Positions 20,899-30,337 of a stretch of 64,000 nucleotides of DNA are shown piece after piece. The notes under the pieces are model-generated. The model had not been told where the DNA came from and ran no database searches. It worked only from the letters and a program-made list of their open reading frames with translations. This DNA comes from Pleionea sediminis (GTDB lineage Bacteria; Pseudomonadota; Gammaproteobacteria; Enterobacterales; Kangiellaceae). The stretch lies in assembly GCF_007570825.1 (NCBI RefSeq), contig NZ_SUNB01000001.1, positions 124,001-188,000 on the forward strand. The letters are read 5' to 3'. The stretch's first letter is position 1; each line of letters opens with the position of its first letter. The position numbers and the translations under genes are program-made.

Positions 20899-22061
20899 AA
20901 AACTTCTTAATATTTATGGGAATACTGTCAGTTATCGTAGGTATTCCTCTTATAAAAAAGGTAACAACAGACTCTACAAAAGAAGTTAATGTAGTGGCAA
21001 CTGAAATGCGAGCAATCCAAACAGCAGTCCTCGCCTCGGGTCGTTTAGCTCATGAAGATCAAGTTAGACTCACCACTGAAGTTATCGCTAAAGTAAAGCA
21101 AGTTCTTGTTAAAGAAGGCGACTTTGTATCAAAAAATCAATTATTACTGGTGCTCGATGACGAAACCTTTAAAGCCACAGTGGAACAAAGACAAGCTGCC
21201 GTGCGCATGCAAAAAATTGATATTGAAAAGCAGCAAATTCAACTCAGAAAATACGAGAGACAATGGCAACGAAAAAAGCGACTGCATGAGCAAAAGCTCT
21301 TAGATGACGATGCTTTCGACGAATTTACGAGTCAGCTCGAATTAGCTCGAATAAATGTTAAATCAGCCACTGAATCATTACGACAAACAAAAGCCCTACT
21401 CTCTCAAGCAGAAGATCAACTCAAGAAAACGCGAGTGCTATCTCCTATCAATGGCAAGGTTACCTCTCTCGATATCAAAGAAGGTGAAACAGCTATTGCG
21501 AGTACAACTAATATAGCCGGTTCTTCATTAATGACGATTGCGGACCCAGATAGCATGTTAACGGAGGTTTTTGTTGATGAAGCCGACGTTGCCGACATTA
21601 AAGTCGGTCAGCCAGCAAAAATTGTGGCCATTGCTTATCCCGATAACCACATCGACGCAGAAGTTAAATCTATAGCAACCTCAGCAAGAACAGTTTCCGG
21701 AAGGCAAGGTTTAAGTTTTCTAGTTAAACTGAAAATTCTTTCTAGCGAAGAGATCCAATTAAAGCCAGGAATGAGCTGCCGTGCTGAAATATTTACCAAC
21801 TCAACTCAACCCGTGCGTTCATTACCAATAAAATCAATTATTTCTCAGGAAGTGCGCTCGGAGAATATAATAAAACATCATGTTTTTATTATAGAAGATG
21901 GCGTTGCACGCAAAATTCCTATTGAGACGGGAATTTCTGATGATAGCTACCAACAAATACTGTCAAAGCTTGATAAAGATGCTCAAGTCGTATCCGGTCC
22001 TGACCGAATCCTTAGACACTTAAAAGATGGTGAAACTGTTAACGTTGTTGAAGCGGAGTAA
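20895..22061 (+). CDS. MacA-like periplasmic adaptor subunit of an ABC efflux system
   Basis: A 388-residue HlyD/RND-type membrane-fusion protein. An N-terminal anchor helix (about 1-19) is followed by a biotinyl-lipoyl half (VLASGRLAHEDQVRLTTEV), a long coiled-coil hairpin (about 95-175), the second lipoyl half (VLSPINGKVTSLDIKEGE) and beta-barrel and membrane-proximal domains. It would link the inner-membrane MacB-like pump to an outer-membrane channel such as TolC, which is not encoded here. It overlaps the YIP1 gene and is followed 3 bases later by the ATPase gene. The substrate is unknown; peptides, lipoproteins and macrolides are known for relatives. Confidence 0.87.
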   Translation: MKNFLIFMGILSVIVGIPLIKKVTTDSTKEVNVVATEMRAIQTAVLASGRLAHEDQVRLTTEVIAKVKQVLVKEGDFVSKNQLLLVLDDETFKATVEQRQAAVRMQKIDIEKQQIQLRKYERQWQRKKRLHEQKLLDDDAFDEFTSQLELARINVKSATESLRQTKALLSQAEDQLKKTRVLSPINGKVTSLDIKEGETAIASTTNIAGSSLMTIADPDSMLTEVFVDEADVADIKVGQPAKIVAIAYPDNHIDAEVKSIATSARTVSGRQGLSFLVKLKILSSEEIQLKPGMSCRAEIFTNSTQPVRSLPIKSIISQEVRSENIIKHHVFIIEDGVARKIPIETGISDDSYQQILSKLDKDAQVVSGPDRILRHLKDGETVNVVEAE

Positions 22062-22064
22062 ACG

Positions 22065-22748
22065 GTGCCATTAATCCAATTAAAGTCAATCAGTAAACAC
22101 TACACGATGGGTGCACAGACGGTCCGGGCTTTAAATAATATTACATTGAACATTTTAGAAAATGAATATATTGCATTCATTGGAGCCTCGGGATCCGGTA
22201 AATCAACAATGATGAATATATTAGGGTGTTTAGATACGCCGACTTATGGTGATTACTGTCTCAATGATAATAATGTCGCTACGCTCGAAGAGTCAGCTTT
22301 AGCAGATATTCGAAATAAAGAAATTGGCTTCATTTTTCAGAGTTTTAACCTATTACCGAGAGCAACTGCGTTATCGAATGTGATGCAGCCACTCATTTAC
22401 CGGGGTGTATCATTAAAAGACAGAAAAAAACTCGCGACTGAAGCACTGAATAAAGTGAATTTGACAGACCGCATGAACCATTTACCCAATGAGCTTTCGG
22501 GTGGGCAGAGACAAAGAGTAGCGATTGCGCGAGCTTTAGTAACAAAGCCATCGATATTACTTGCTGATGAACCCACAGGTAATTTAGATAGCCAAACAAG
22601 TATAGAAATAATGAAGCTTTTCGACCAATTACACAACGAAGGACAGACAATCGTAATGGTCACACATGAAAATGATATTGCTGCACATTGCCAACGCATC
22701 GTTCGAATGCAAGATGGCACTATAATTGAGGACTCTCATGCTGTTTAG
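22065..22748 (+). CDS. MacB-type ABC transporter ATP-binding protein
   Basis: A 227-residue ATPase of the MacB/LolD family. Walker A is [12 protein letters not shown], the signature [15 protein letters not shown], Walker [13 protein letters not shown] and the switch region [11 protein letters not shown]. The start is GTG at 22065, with GGAG 6 bases upstream. In E. coli MacB this domain is fused to the permease; here they are two separate, overlapping genes. It energises the FtsX-like permease that follows. Confidence 0.9.
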   Translation: MPLIQLKSISKHYTMGAQTVRALNNITLNILENEYIAFIGASGSGKSTMMNILGCLDTPTYGDYCLNDNNVATLEESALADIRNKEIGFIFQSFNLLPRATALSNVMQPLIYRGVSLKDRKKLATEALNKVNLTDRMNHLPNELSGGQRQRVAIARALVTKPSILLADEPTGNLDSQTSIEIMKLFDQLHNEGQTIVMVTHENDIAAHCQRIVRMQDGTIIEDSHAV

Positions 22749-23967
22749 TATTGCTGAAAGTTTTCGATCGGCACTCCAAGCAATTCGCGCACATGGCTTC
22801 CGTTCGTTTTTAACGACACTAGGAATCATCATTGGCGTCGCTAGCGTCATTGCTGTTGTTTCAGTTGTACAAGGCCTTTCTTATTCCATCAATGCTGAGT
22901 TTGAGAACTTGGGCTCGAACACTTTAACAATTTCAGCAGATACACCGATAGAAGATGCGATGAAAGGAAAGATCGCGCGAATCACATTAAGAGACTATCA
23001 AGACATATCAAATACGATTACCGACATAAACTCAATTACCCCAACAGTTTTTGGCTTTGGCAGAATTCGAGAAGTAAAATTTGGCTCTCAAATTGAGACA
23101 TCGCAAGTCATTGGAACTACTGCAACTTATAGGCAGGTAAACTCTTTATACATGGATAAAGGACGGTTTCTTACTTTTGATGACAATAATAAAAGACGAA
23201 GAGTCATTGTAATTGGTCCATCACTCATCGACTCTTTGGAGTTAAGTGACAATCCAATAGGAACATTTATCCAAGTCGGTGGTGAGTGGTTTAAAATCGT
23301 AGGAGTGACAGAATCCAAAGGAAAACTCTTTGGATTCGATCAAGATAACACCGCTTTTATGCCATTTTCAACGATGAGAAGTCTAATCGGAAGACAATCG
23401 ACAGCCCCTATACAGATTCAACTTTCGCTTTCTGATTTAAATTCATTGAACCAAGTTGAAGAAAATATTTCACGGATACTTAGGAGAAATCATCGTCTAG
23501 CTCCAGATGATGTCAATGACTTTAAAATACAAACGCCCGAGCAGCTTCGTAACTCAGTTAATAAAATTATAGATGGTATAACGATTGTTCTTGGCGGTAT
23601 TGTCAGTATATCCCTACTCGTTGGCGGCATTGGCATAATGAACATTATGTTGGTTTCTGTAACTGAGAGAACACGTGAGATAGGTATTTGCAAAGCTATC
23701 GGAGCAAAAAGACATCACATTCTACTGCAATTTTTAATTGAAGCTGTGGTTTTGTCAGTATTGGGAGGAGTCGTTGGTATTATCATTGGATATGGTTTAG
23801 GAATAGCGGCCTCAGCAATGATTCCAAACTTTCCTCCTGCAGCAGTTCCTTTCTGGGCTATTACTCTGGCTTTCTGTTTTTCAGCCGCTGTTGGCGTTCT
23901 ATTCGGCATAATTCCTGCCGCTAAAGCCGCAAATTTAAAACCTATAGATGCTCTTCGGTATGAATAA
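22738..23967 (+). CDS. MacB-type FtsX-like ABC permease
   Basis: A 409-residue permease with one N-terminal helix ([21 protein letters not shown]), a large periplasmic MacB_PCD domain (about 45-240) and three C-terminal helices forming the FtsX domain ([25 protein letters not shown] onward). The motif [19 protein letters not shown] is diagnostic for the family. The ATG at 22738 sits inside the ATPase gene (11-base overlap) with GAGG upstream; an in-frame TTG at 22726 is less likely. It completes a YIP1-MacA-MacB-type operon. Confidence 0.9.
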   Translation: MLFSIAESFRSALQAIRAHGFRSFLTTLGIIIGVASVIAVVSVVQGLSYSINAEFENLGSNTLTISADTPIEDAMKGKIARITLRDYQDISNTITDINSITPTVFGFGRIREVKFGSQIETSQVIGTTATYRQVNSLYMDKGRFLTFDDNNKRRRVIVIGPSLIDSLELSDNPIGTFIQVGGEWFKIVGVTESKGKLFGFDQDNTAFMPFSTMRSLIGRQSTAPIQIQLSLSDLNSLNQVEENISRILRRNHRLAPDDVNDFKIQTPEQLRNSVNKIIDGITIVLGGIVSISLLVGGIGIMNIMLVSVTERTREIGICKAIGAKRHHILLQFLIEAVVLSVLGGVVGIIIGYGLGIAASAMIPNFPPAAVPFWAITLAFCFSAAVGVLFGIIPAAKAANLKPIDALRYE

Positions 23968-24189
23968 GATTGATTCTTAGAATTTTGTTATTCCCAGTGT
24001 AGTTTTTCTCTCTTTAAAATAAGTAAACATTAATACTAGATATACTTTTAGTACTAAATATTCCTTTCATTTTCAGAAAATAACCGGAAATGAACACGAG
24101 CTTCCACATGAAAAGAACCTTTCACTTAAACTAGCGTTAAGAAATCTTAATTGCTTCATATGATAACAGTGTTCAAAATCCGATAGAAC

Positions 24190-24211
24190 AATGCTTTAGC
24201 TTTAAAGCATT
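24190..24211 (+). terminator. Possible terminator of the MacAB-type operon
   Basis: AATGCTTTA and TAAAGCATT form a perfect 9-bp stem with a GCTT loop. The sequence after it is T/A-rich but has no strong T-run, so this is a moderate call. Confidence 0.4.
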
Positions 24212-24285
24212 TGATTAAATTAGGAAACAAATAGTAGAGATAATTTGGTAGGAACTTTAGAGTGTTTACAATGATAAAGAGGTCA

Positions 24286-24312
24286 TTAAAAAGGCCGCAT
24301 AAGCGGCCTTTT
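24286..24312 (-). terminator. Rho-independent terminator of the TonB2-type operon
   Basis: AAGGCCGC and GCGGCCTT (24291-24310) pair around ATAA. On the minus strand the stem is followed by a T-run just after the TPR gene. The plus strand is also T-rich, so it may work both ways. Confidence 0.88.
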
Positions 24313-24314
24313 CT

Positions 24315-25655
24315 TTAATTTTCGGCTAACTGAGCTCGAGTTTCTTTTCGGCCTTCAATGTAAGTTTGCCAACGAGTAGCTCGTTGTTTCACACTCTTAT
24401 ATTTTTTAGCCTCGCCAAGTGTTGCTATCGCAGCGTTAAGATCATTAGAGTAGTATTGGGCTATGCCCTTTTCATAAATAGCCTTCCCCGTATCCTCTAA
24501 CTTCCCTTTACTGATCGCTCGGTCATAAGCACGCACTGCATTTTTCCATTGTTCAGCAGATCCGTACAACTGACCTTGTTTTAAGTCGTATTGACCATCA
24601 TCAACAAACTTTGCAGTTTCGGCATACGCAGAGACAGCCTTAATATATTCATTCGATGCGTGATAATTTTGCGCAACAGCCTTCCAATTCCTCTCATTAG
24701 ACTCTACGACGCCTTTCTCTATACCTTCTTTCAACATCTCTGCAGCTTCAAAAGGCATACTTTGCATTGCGTAAAGAGAAGAAAGTTGTCTGTAATCGTC
24801 TTTCTCGCTAAACATACCTTGACGATACATAAGAGCGAAAACAGCTAAGGCTCTTTCATATTGTTCGTTGTTAGCATATAAAGAGGCAAGCATTCGCCAC
24901 TCTTTTACATTCTCAGGCCAAATTTCAACCATCGCTCGCGCAATTTTAATCGTACCGTTCTTATCACCTAATTCATTATGAGCACTTAGCAAAATAGTAA
25001 AGATATTTCTTTTGTGTTCGTCTGCCGATTTAATTGCCATGTAGGAAGGACATACCGACTCTTTTATTTTGCCTTGTTGCATATAAATACCAGCAAGTAA
25101 TAAATAACCTGTACTGGCTGGTTCCTTTTCATAAGAGAACCAATCATTAAGAAACTTTAATGCTTGAGAATAATTTTCTTCGCTGTAGTTAAAGTTAGCG
25201 AGTAACAAACGAGCATTCTGCTCTCGTTGCACTTGGAGAGCTTTCTCTTCCAACGCAATTTCAAAATAGCGCATCGCTTGAGCATTTTGATTTAGATTGA
25301 TATAGACTTGGCCCAGATTCAGTGCCAAAAGAGCTTTCAAAAAACTGCTGCTGCTATTTCTTTCATACAAACCTTTGAGTATTTCTAGGGCTCCTTGCAT
25401 ATCATCTTTGCCCATAAGCTCCATAGCACGATTCATACGCTTATGAACGCCCTGAGGAACAGCTTTAAATGGACGCTTTTCTGGTTCTTGTTTAGCCCCC
25501 AAAGATCGGCAGCTCTTTGTATAGCGAGTGTCGATATCAACAACTTTCTTCGGTGGTTTTGGTGGCGCTGCATTTTCTTCCGCAGCATAAGCAACACTAG
25601 TAAGTGCACTCATAGCAAAAGATGTTGCGAACAATACCTTTAAAGATTTTTTCAT
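24315..25655 (-). CDS. Exported TPR-repeat protein of the TonB2-type system
   Basis: A 446-residue periplasmic protein with a signal peptide ([23 protein letters not shown]) and many tetratricopeptide repeats from about residue 75 to the end (for example [20 protein letters not shown] and [13 protein letters not shown]). In Vibrio TonB2 clusters a TPR protein is the last gene and helps iron-complex uptake. The ATG at 25655 gives a clean signal peptide; a GTG nine codons upstream is also in frame. About 230 bases separate it from tonB, so it may have its own promoter while still ending at the shared terminator. Confidence 0.83.
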   Translation of the reverse strand: MKKSLKVLFATSFAMSALTSVAYAAEENAAPPKPPKKVVDIDTRYTKSCRSLGAKQEPEKRPFKAVPQGVHKRMNRAMELMGKDDMQGALEILKGLYERNSSSSFLKALLALNLGQVYINLNQNAQAMRYFEIALEEKALQVQREQNARLLLANFNYSEENYSQALKFLNDWFSYEKEPASTGYLLLAGIYMQQGKIKESVCPSYMAIKSADEHKRNIFTILLSAHNELGDKNGTIKIARAMVEIWPENVKEWRMLASLYANNEQYERALAVFALMYRQGMFSEKDDYRQLSSLYAMQSMPFEAAEMLKEGIEKGVVESNERNWKAVAQNYHASNEYIKAVSAYAETAKFVDDGQYDLKQGQLYGSAEQWKNAVRAYDRAISKGKLEDTGKAIYEKGIAQYYSNDLNAAIATLGEAKKYKSVKQRATRWQTYIEGRKETRAQLAEN

Positions 25656-25882
25656 CTGTCTGACCCAATACGTTCTCTTCACTAATTTATCTTTTCTTTA
25701 TCGAGTGAAGATCTGTTCTTACATTTACAAGTTAAGAAACTTACGTCCACTTAACTTGTATGATCACCTTTAGTACACTCTTAGGTTTTACAAACCTTTA
25801 TACAAAGAGTCTTTCTTTACGCCTTTAGCCAGTTCTATCAGTTTGTATTTCTACAAACCAACAAAACTAGCGACGACAGAAA

Positions 25883-26503
25883 TTAACCGTCAAGTTTAAA
25901 TTCCATCGTATAATACATATTTGGTTGCTCAACCGCTTTACCATCAACTACTTTAGGCTTGAATTTCCATTTATAAATGGCACGACGAGCATCTCTTTCA
26001 AAAATCCGTCGCGGATTAGCGTCAATTATCTCAATATCTTTCGCATAACCGTCCGCTTTTACCGTGAACTTAAACTTTACATACCCTTCGATTCCTTCCA
26101 TTGCGGCCTTTCTCGGATATTGAGGTTGAATGATAACCATAGGAATGGCTTCACCATCCTGAGACATCATTTGTTCCATGTTTCCGATAAACATACCGCC
26201 CGCGCCTACCGAAACGTCTAGTTTCGACATCTTAATATTCATTTGTTGAATATTAGGGTTAGTCACTTTAGAAACTTGCTGAGTTTCTGGTGGTGGAGGC
26301 TCATCAGGTGGTGGCGGCTTTTTGGGTGTACGTCTTTCTTTACGTTTAACCTCAGGTTCAATTTCAACGTTTCCGTACTCGACGTTGGGGTACTCTTTCT
26401 TTTGGAATTCTCCATCACCACCACGAACAAGGAAAGACATTAAAATAAATAAACCAAATGTTATGCCACCGCTGAGAACCAAGCCTATTAATACTCTTTG
26501 CAT
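25883..26503 (-). CDS. tonB: Energy transducer TonB (TonB2 type)
   Basis: TonB carries proton-motive-force energy from the ExbB/ExbD motor to outer-membrane receptors. The 206-residue protein has an N-terminal anchor helix (about 5-27), a short proline-rich spacer (KKPPPPDEPPPPET at about 62-75) and a C-terminal TonB domain (about 120-206: YPRKAAMEGIEGYVKFKF and the family's WKFKPK end). The spacer is much shorter than in E. coli TonB, as in the TonB2 class. GGAG precedes the ATG. It sits 3 bases after exbD. Confidence 0.92.
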   Translation of the reverse strand: MQRVLIGLVLSGGITFGLFILMSFLVRGGDGEFQKKEYPNVEYGNVEIEPEVKRKERRTPKKPPPPDEPPPPETQQVSKVTNPNIQQMNIKMSKLDVSVGAGGMFIGNMEQMMSQDGEAIPMVIIQPQYPRKAAMEGIEGYVKFKFTVKADGYAKDIEIIDANPRRIFERDARRAIYKWKFKPKVVDGKAVEQPNMYYTMEFKLDG

Positions 26504-26506
26504 AAT

Positions 26507-26911
26507 CTAACTCCTCGTTGCGGCTACCGAAACACCTTTAACGCCAGCAGCTTTTGCAGCATCAAGAACTTTCATTACCACGCCGGCTTTAGAGCTTTTG
26601 TCAGCTTGGATAACAATCGAGATAAAAGGTGTTTCAGCCATAATGCGTTGAATTTCGACCTTCAACTTGTCAACATCGATATTTTTATTATCAATGTGCA
26701 CTTCACCTTCTTTGGTGACCGCAATAAAAACGTTTGCATCGGGTCTTTCTTTTGCCGTAACAGCCGTAGGATTCGTAACTTGGACACCTGCTTCTTTTAC
26801 GAAAGATGCCGTCACGATGAAGAAAATCAACATGATAAACACGATATCAAGCATCGGTGTCATGTCAATTTCAGCTTCTTCTTCTCTTCTTTTCGCAACT
26901 TGTTTTGCCAT
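26507..26911 (-). CDS. exbD: Biopolymer transport protein ExbD
   Basis: ExbD is the proton-channel partner of ExbB. This 134-residue protein has a single transmembrane helix (about 18-40) starting with the conserved DMTPMLDIVF, whose Asp carries the proton, and a periplasmic domain (KEGEVHIDNKNID and so on). It lies between the short exbB and tonB in a tight operon. Confidence 0.93.
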   Translation of the reverse strand: MAKQVAKRREEEAEIDMTPMLDIVFIMLIFFIVTASFVKEAGVQVTNPTAVTAKERPDANVFIAVTKEGEVHIDNKNIDVDKLKVEIQRIMAETPFISIVIQADKSSKAGVVMKVLDAAKAAGVKGVSVAATRS

Positions 26912-26922
26912 AAGATATAACC

Positions 26923-27435
26923 TTAGTGTTGAGGCATTTTGTCAGCTAACTGCTCAGACTTTACTTTCGCCATAAACTCTAATCGAGAAGAGATAAAAAG
27001 ACCTGAGAGTGCCGCAACCATTCCTGACATAGTCGGAATCGTCGCTTGAGTAATGCCTGATGCCATATCCCGAGGATCACCGGTTCCAAATAAAGCCATT
27101 AATTCGAATACAGTAATCATTCCAGTTACTGTTCCTAACAAGCCAATCATTGGACATATAGCAACGAGTGTTTTTATAAAACCAACACCCCAATTTAACT
27201 TCTCAGACATTTGTGAAATCCAAGCTTCTCTAATTTTTCGAGCCTTCCACGATGTTGTGTCTGACCGATTATCCCACTCCGCAATCATAAGACGAGCTTC
27301 TTTTGGAAACACAAAGCTGAAATACCAAAGACGCTCAAAAATTAATGTCCACATCACGAAGAGTACCGCTGCGACCCAATATAATATTGGACCGCCGGCA
27401 TCGATAAAGTCATTAAAAAGGTCTAACAACCCCAT
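26923..27435 (-). CDS. exbB: Short ExbB-type proton channel (TonB2 system)
   Basis: A 170-residue MotA/TolQ/ExbB family protein with three helices. Its first helix is YWVAAVLFVMWTLIFERLWYF. The conserved core is VAICPMIGLLGTVTGMITVFELMA and the last helix is IPTMSGMVAALSGLFI. It is the second of two ExbB-like genes in this operon, starting 2 bases after the long one, and is the probable partner of ExbD. Confidence 0.92.
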   Translation of the reverse strand: MGLLDLFNDFIDAGGPILYWVAAVLFVMWTLIFERLWYFSFVFPKEARLMIAEWDNRSDTTSWKARKIREAWISQMSEKLNWGVGFIKTLVAICPMIGLLGTVTGMITVFELMALFGTGDPRDMASGITQATIPTMSGMVAALSGLFISSRLEFMAKVKSEQLADKMPQH

Positions 27436-27437
27436 AA

Positions 27438-28790
27438 TTACTTGCCTTCTGTGTGTTGTGCAATTAACCCAGCAGACTGTTCTTCTAACATATGTACTAA
27501 GCTTTTTGATTTTCCAGAAACAAAAGCATGTAGAAGAATAAGAGGAATTGCAGCAACAATACCCAATACAGTTGTAATCAATGCAGATGAAATACCATCA
27601 GCCATAACAGATGGGTCACCAGCACCATAAAGAGTTATACCCTGGAAGGTTTCGATCATACCGGTAACGGTACCTAGTAGTCCCATCAACGGCGATACAG
27701 CGGCAAATATCTTGATAATTGAAACCCGAGTCTCAAGTTTTGGCAGCTCTTTCAAAACCGCCTCATCAAGTTTCAGCTCCAGATTTTCAAAACTGTCGTC
27801 TTTATTTGCCATGTAAACAGAGATAACGCGACCCAATGGGTTGTTTCCTGGCGTTGAAGTTTTGGCTTGCTTACGCATTTTCGCACCAGTAGCACTCAAC
27901 ACGCCAAGACGTTCAAGCGCAATAATCAAGCCAAGGCCTAGAACGATGATGATAGCCACACCGACAACACCAGCGTAGTTTTGAACGCGTTCAGCCCAAG
28001 TTTCACGATCTTTTTCTCTTTCTACAATCGTTCCTTTGGAAGGATCGATTGGAAACAACGCAAAACCGTTAGCAGATTGGAAATTTCCTATGTAAGAGGT
28101 AACACCACTCGGATTTTTAGGTTGCTTTGCGAGTTCCTCGATATTGCCTGTTTTTCGGTTGTAAGTTAAAAACTCCCCGTCACCAATCAAGTTAAATGTA
28201 CCGATACGAGTCACAGGTTTGTTAACCTCACTACCGTTTTTATCAAGTAATGTCGCATCAAACTGGACAATTTTTCCTTGCTCGGTCATTTCTGTCTGTA
28301 ACTGGAGCCACAACTCTCTAAGTTCAGGAATTGTCGGAATTTCCTTTCTACCAGCTAATTCTTCAAGTGACTTATGGCGATTCGGCTTTTGCGCACTAAC
28401 TAGCGAGTTTTCGACAGTTGCAGCTGCATCGGCAGAAACTTGACGAACAACACCCACAGCTTCACCTAAGTTACCCAACTTAATTCTTAGCTGCTCAGAC
28501 ATTTCACCCAAGACAACCTCATTGGTATCAAACTGCTTTTTCAGCTCATCAGCACGAGTTTCAAGTCTTGCTAACTCGGCCTTAGCGTCATTCAACAATT
28601 GTTGTTGACGACCTCTGTCTGAACGAAAACGTTGGAGTCGGTCGCGGTTTTCTTTCGACTCAATGCGTTGAGCATTTTTTACTTTATTGAGTAACGTATC
28701 GAGGGAATCTGCAGCTTCAACTTGTGTCACTTGAGTGAGAGACACAAAAGCAGCTAATAATGAAGTTAGGATTGTTTTATTCATTTTCAT
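27438..28790 (-). CDS. Long ExbB-like protein (TtpC type) with periplasmic coiled-coil domain
   Basis: A 450-residue protein resembling TtpC of Vibrio TonB2 systems. A signal peptide (about 1-26, ending VEAAD) is followed by a coiled-coil region (about 27-130), a periplasmic domain, a helix at about 265-292 (VVGVAIIIVLGLGLIIALERLGVL) and a C-terminal ExbB core (about 350-445: VSPLMGLLGTVTGMIETFQGITLYGAGD). The extra N-terminal half distinguishes it from plain ExbB. It begins where the DUF3450 gene ends and precedes the short exbB. TtpC is required for TonB2 function in Vibrio; the same role here is inference. Confidence 0.88.
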   Translation of the reverse strand: MKMNKTILTSLLAAFVSLTQVTQVEAADSLDTLLNKVKNAQRIESKENRDRLQRFRSDRGRQQQLLNDAKAELARLETRADELKKQFDTNEVVLGEMSEQLRIKLGNLGEAVGVVRQVSADAAATVENSLVSAQKPNRHKSLEELAGRKEIPTIPELRELWLQLQTEMTEQGKIVQFDATLLDKNGSEVNKPVTRIGTFNLIGDGEFLTYNRKTGNIEELAKQPKNPSGVTSYIGNFQSANGFALFPIDPSKGTIVEREKDRETWAERVQNYAGVVGVAIIIVLGLGLIIALERLGVLSATGAKMRKQAKTSTPGNNPLGRVISVYMANKDDSFENLELKLDEAVLKELPKLETRVSIIKIFAAVSPLMGLLGTVTGMIETFQGITLYGAGDPSVMADGISSALITTVLGIVAAIPLILLHAFVSGKSKSLVHMLEEQSAGLIAQHTEGK

Positions 28791-29566
28791 TATCCTTTCT
28801 CCGCTGTAGCTACAGGAACTACAATTAATTTTTTCTGTTTCATCTCGATATCTTTGATTGCATCTCGAACAAAAGTAACTTGATCACCCTCAAGCCATTT
28901 CCAATCTTTTGCACTCTTATCCCAAATAGCAGCCATCGCTGGCTCGCCTCGGCTGGCAAACATCAGTGCTGTACGACCAAATTGAATGTAATCAACTTGC
29001 TTTTCGACACCACCGATTTCTTGTTGACCTTCGTACACATCAACCGCATTACCTTGAGCGATTTCAGTAGTATAAGCAGTCAAGATTTGTCGATACTTTT
29101 CAGAAGTTGAAACATCAGCACGAAGCATTGTTGTGCGCAAACGGTCAACCGTATTCAAACGTTCTTCTTTCTTAAAAGGAACGTCCGCTTCAACAAATTC
29201 AGCTAGCATGTCGATCATTTCATCCATTAACGGAAGAAGACCGCGCTCAGTTTCATCGATTGTATTCATTTGCGACTGCAAAGAATCCATCTCTTTCTGT
29301 TGCTCGTTAATAGCGCGCTCGAGACGCATATTGTAAGCTTTATAATCTTCAATTTGCGTTAGCACAGACTTGTAGTCTGCATTGATGTCTAGCGTATCTT
29401 CCGCCAATCGATCAATTTGCTTTTGAGTAGCTTGCGCCGACTTGTCGATTTTCATCTCGACTTGAATAGAGGGCTCCAATTTGCCCGCAAAAGATGTCCC
29501 TGAAAAACAACCCAAAAGAGTTGCCAGGCAGACAGTGAAAACACATGATATTTTTTTATTTAGCAT
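28790..29566 (-). CDS. DUF3450 family exported coiled-coil protein
   Basis: A 258-residue protein with a signal peptide (ending TSFAGK) and a long N-terminal coiled coil (about 40-110: EQQKEMDSLQSQMNTIDE). The C-terminal half has DYIQFGRTALMFASRGEP and WKWLEGD, the DUF3450 signature. DUF3450 genes regularly stand first in TtpC-ExbB-ExbD-TonB2 operons, as here. The coding regions overlap by one base with the next gene. It probably works with the TtpC-like protein in the periplasm, by association only. A Cys in the signal region (LLGCFSG) might suggest a lipoprotein, but cleavage after SFA fits better. Confidence 0.82.
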   Translation of the reverse strand: MLNKKISCVFTVCLATLLGCFSGTSFAGKLEPSIQVEMKIDKSAQATQKQIDRLAEDTLDINADYKSVLTQIEDYKAYNMRLERAINEQQKEMDSLQSQMNTIDETERGLLPLMDEMIDMLAEFVEADVPFKKEERLNTVDRLRTTMLRADVSTSEKYRQILTAYTTEIAQGNAVDVYEGQQEIGGVEKQVDYIQFGRTALMFASRGEPAMAAIWDKSAKDWKWLEGDQVTFVRDAIKDIEMKQKKLIVVPVATAEKG

Positions 29567-29905
29567 GTTACTTCCTGAGTTTGCTATGAAAGTTATGCTG
29601 GATATTACAGTTTGCTATTAACCTTCAAACTGCCCCAATTACGTCTAATCTTTAATCAGACCCCAGCGCCTGCTGTTAACGACTAAAATTCAGACAATTT
29701 TCTTTGTTTTTGAAAGAAAATGACGAACCTCGCAAAACGAGTTTCGCGATTCGAATCGAATATAAACACTATTAACCTGAGAGTCAATGAGCACGCCCTT
29801 GAATAACTTTATGAAACGTAATTAAAAATGCCTTTTTTTTAACCAACGTTACATAAAGGTATTCGGGGTTCTTAGACAGGTCGGACCAGGGTTTTTAAAG
29901 AGATT
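29567..29905. other. Upstream region of the TonB2-type operon, with two palindromes
   Basis: A 339-base gap between pspC and the DUF3450 gene, both on the minus strand. It holds two adjacent palindromes (29730-29749 and 29747-29758; see the separate entry). I looked for a Fur box and did not find a credible one. No terminator with a clear T-run follows pspC. Confidence 0.5.
29730..29758. promoter_or_regulatory. Two adjacent palindromes, possible operator
   Basis: TCGCAAAAC-GA-GTTTCGCGA is a 20-base palindrome with one mismatch, and it runs straight into the perfect 12-base palindrome CGATTCGAATCG. They lie about 165-190 bases before the first gene of the TonB2-type operon. Paired palindromes suggest a dimeric regulator site; the regulator is unknown. 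Confidence 0.4.
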
Positions 29906-30337
29906 TTAAGAGTCGTTTTTCATCTTCTCAAATTCACGCTCAAGGGTGAATTGTTCAGACGTTACATGGGCTTCTAAGTTTTCAACACGTTTTTTTAATC
30001 GATTTAATTTCGCTGAAACTTCGCCATAAGAAATACTTTCACTTTCTTCTTTTTTTCTTTCAAAAGTACTCTTTGCTTCAGCAACTCGATCGCTGAATCG
30101 AGAGGCCCTACCACTTGAGGAAACTTCATTGGATGGCTTGGGATCCAAAACAAAAAAGGCGACTAAATAAGCAATGACAACCGGACCAAAAGCAGTCATT
30201 AAACCAAATGCTAAGACGCTTGCTCGAACGGCCCAAGTTTCCCATCCAAATGAAGAAGCAATTCCTGCACAAACACCGAACACTTTTCCGTTTTTCGGAT
30301 CACGATATAATCTATGATTGAGAAAGGGTTCAGCCAT
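29906..30337 (-). CDS. pspC: Phage shock protein C, PspC-domain membrane protein
   Basis: PspC acts with PspB at the inner membrane to sense envelope stress and recruit PspA. The ATG at 30337 has a strong AGGAGG site and gives 143 residues; an upstream in-frame start at 30382 lies inside pspB and is unlikely. The PspC domain is at about 8-65 (RLYRDPKNGKVFGVCAGIASSFGWETWAVRAS, then a helix ending VAFFVLDPKP). A C-terminal coiled coil (SAKLNRLKKRVENLEAHV) follows. It overlaps pspB by 8 bases. Confidence 0.93.
   Translation of the reverse strand: MAEPFLNHRLYRDPKNGKVFGVCAGIASSFGWETWAVRASVLAFGLMTAFGPVVIAYLVAFFVLDPKPSNEVSSSGRASRFSDRVAEAKSTFERKKEESESISYGEVSAKLNRLKKRVENLEAHVTSEQFTLEREFEKMKNDS

Larger units (their letters stand above)
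23968..24314. other. Intergenic region between convergent MacB-type and TonB operons
   Basis: This 347-base AT-rich gap carries two hairpins annotated separately (24190-24211 and 24291-24310). I see no tRNA and no credible gene in the rest. Confidence 0.5.

Noticed and set aside
26498-26920. 140-codon open frame antisense to exbD
   Set aside because: Composition rich in Phe, Cys, His and Asn shows it is the complement of the well-conserved ExbD gene.
29567-29905. Expected Fur box upstream of the TonB2-type operon
   Set aside because: No 19-base site close to GATAATGATAATCATTATC could be found by eye on either strand.
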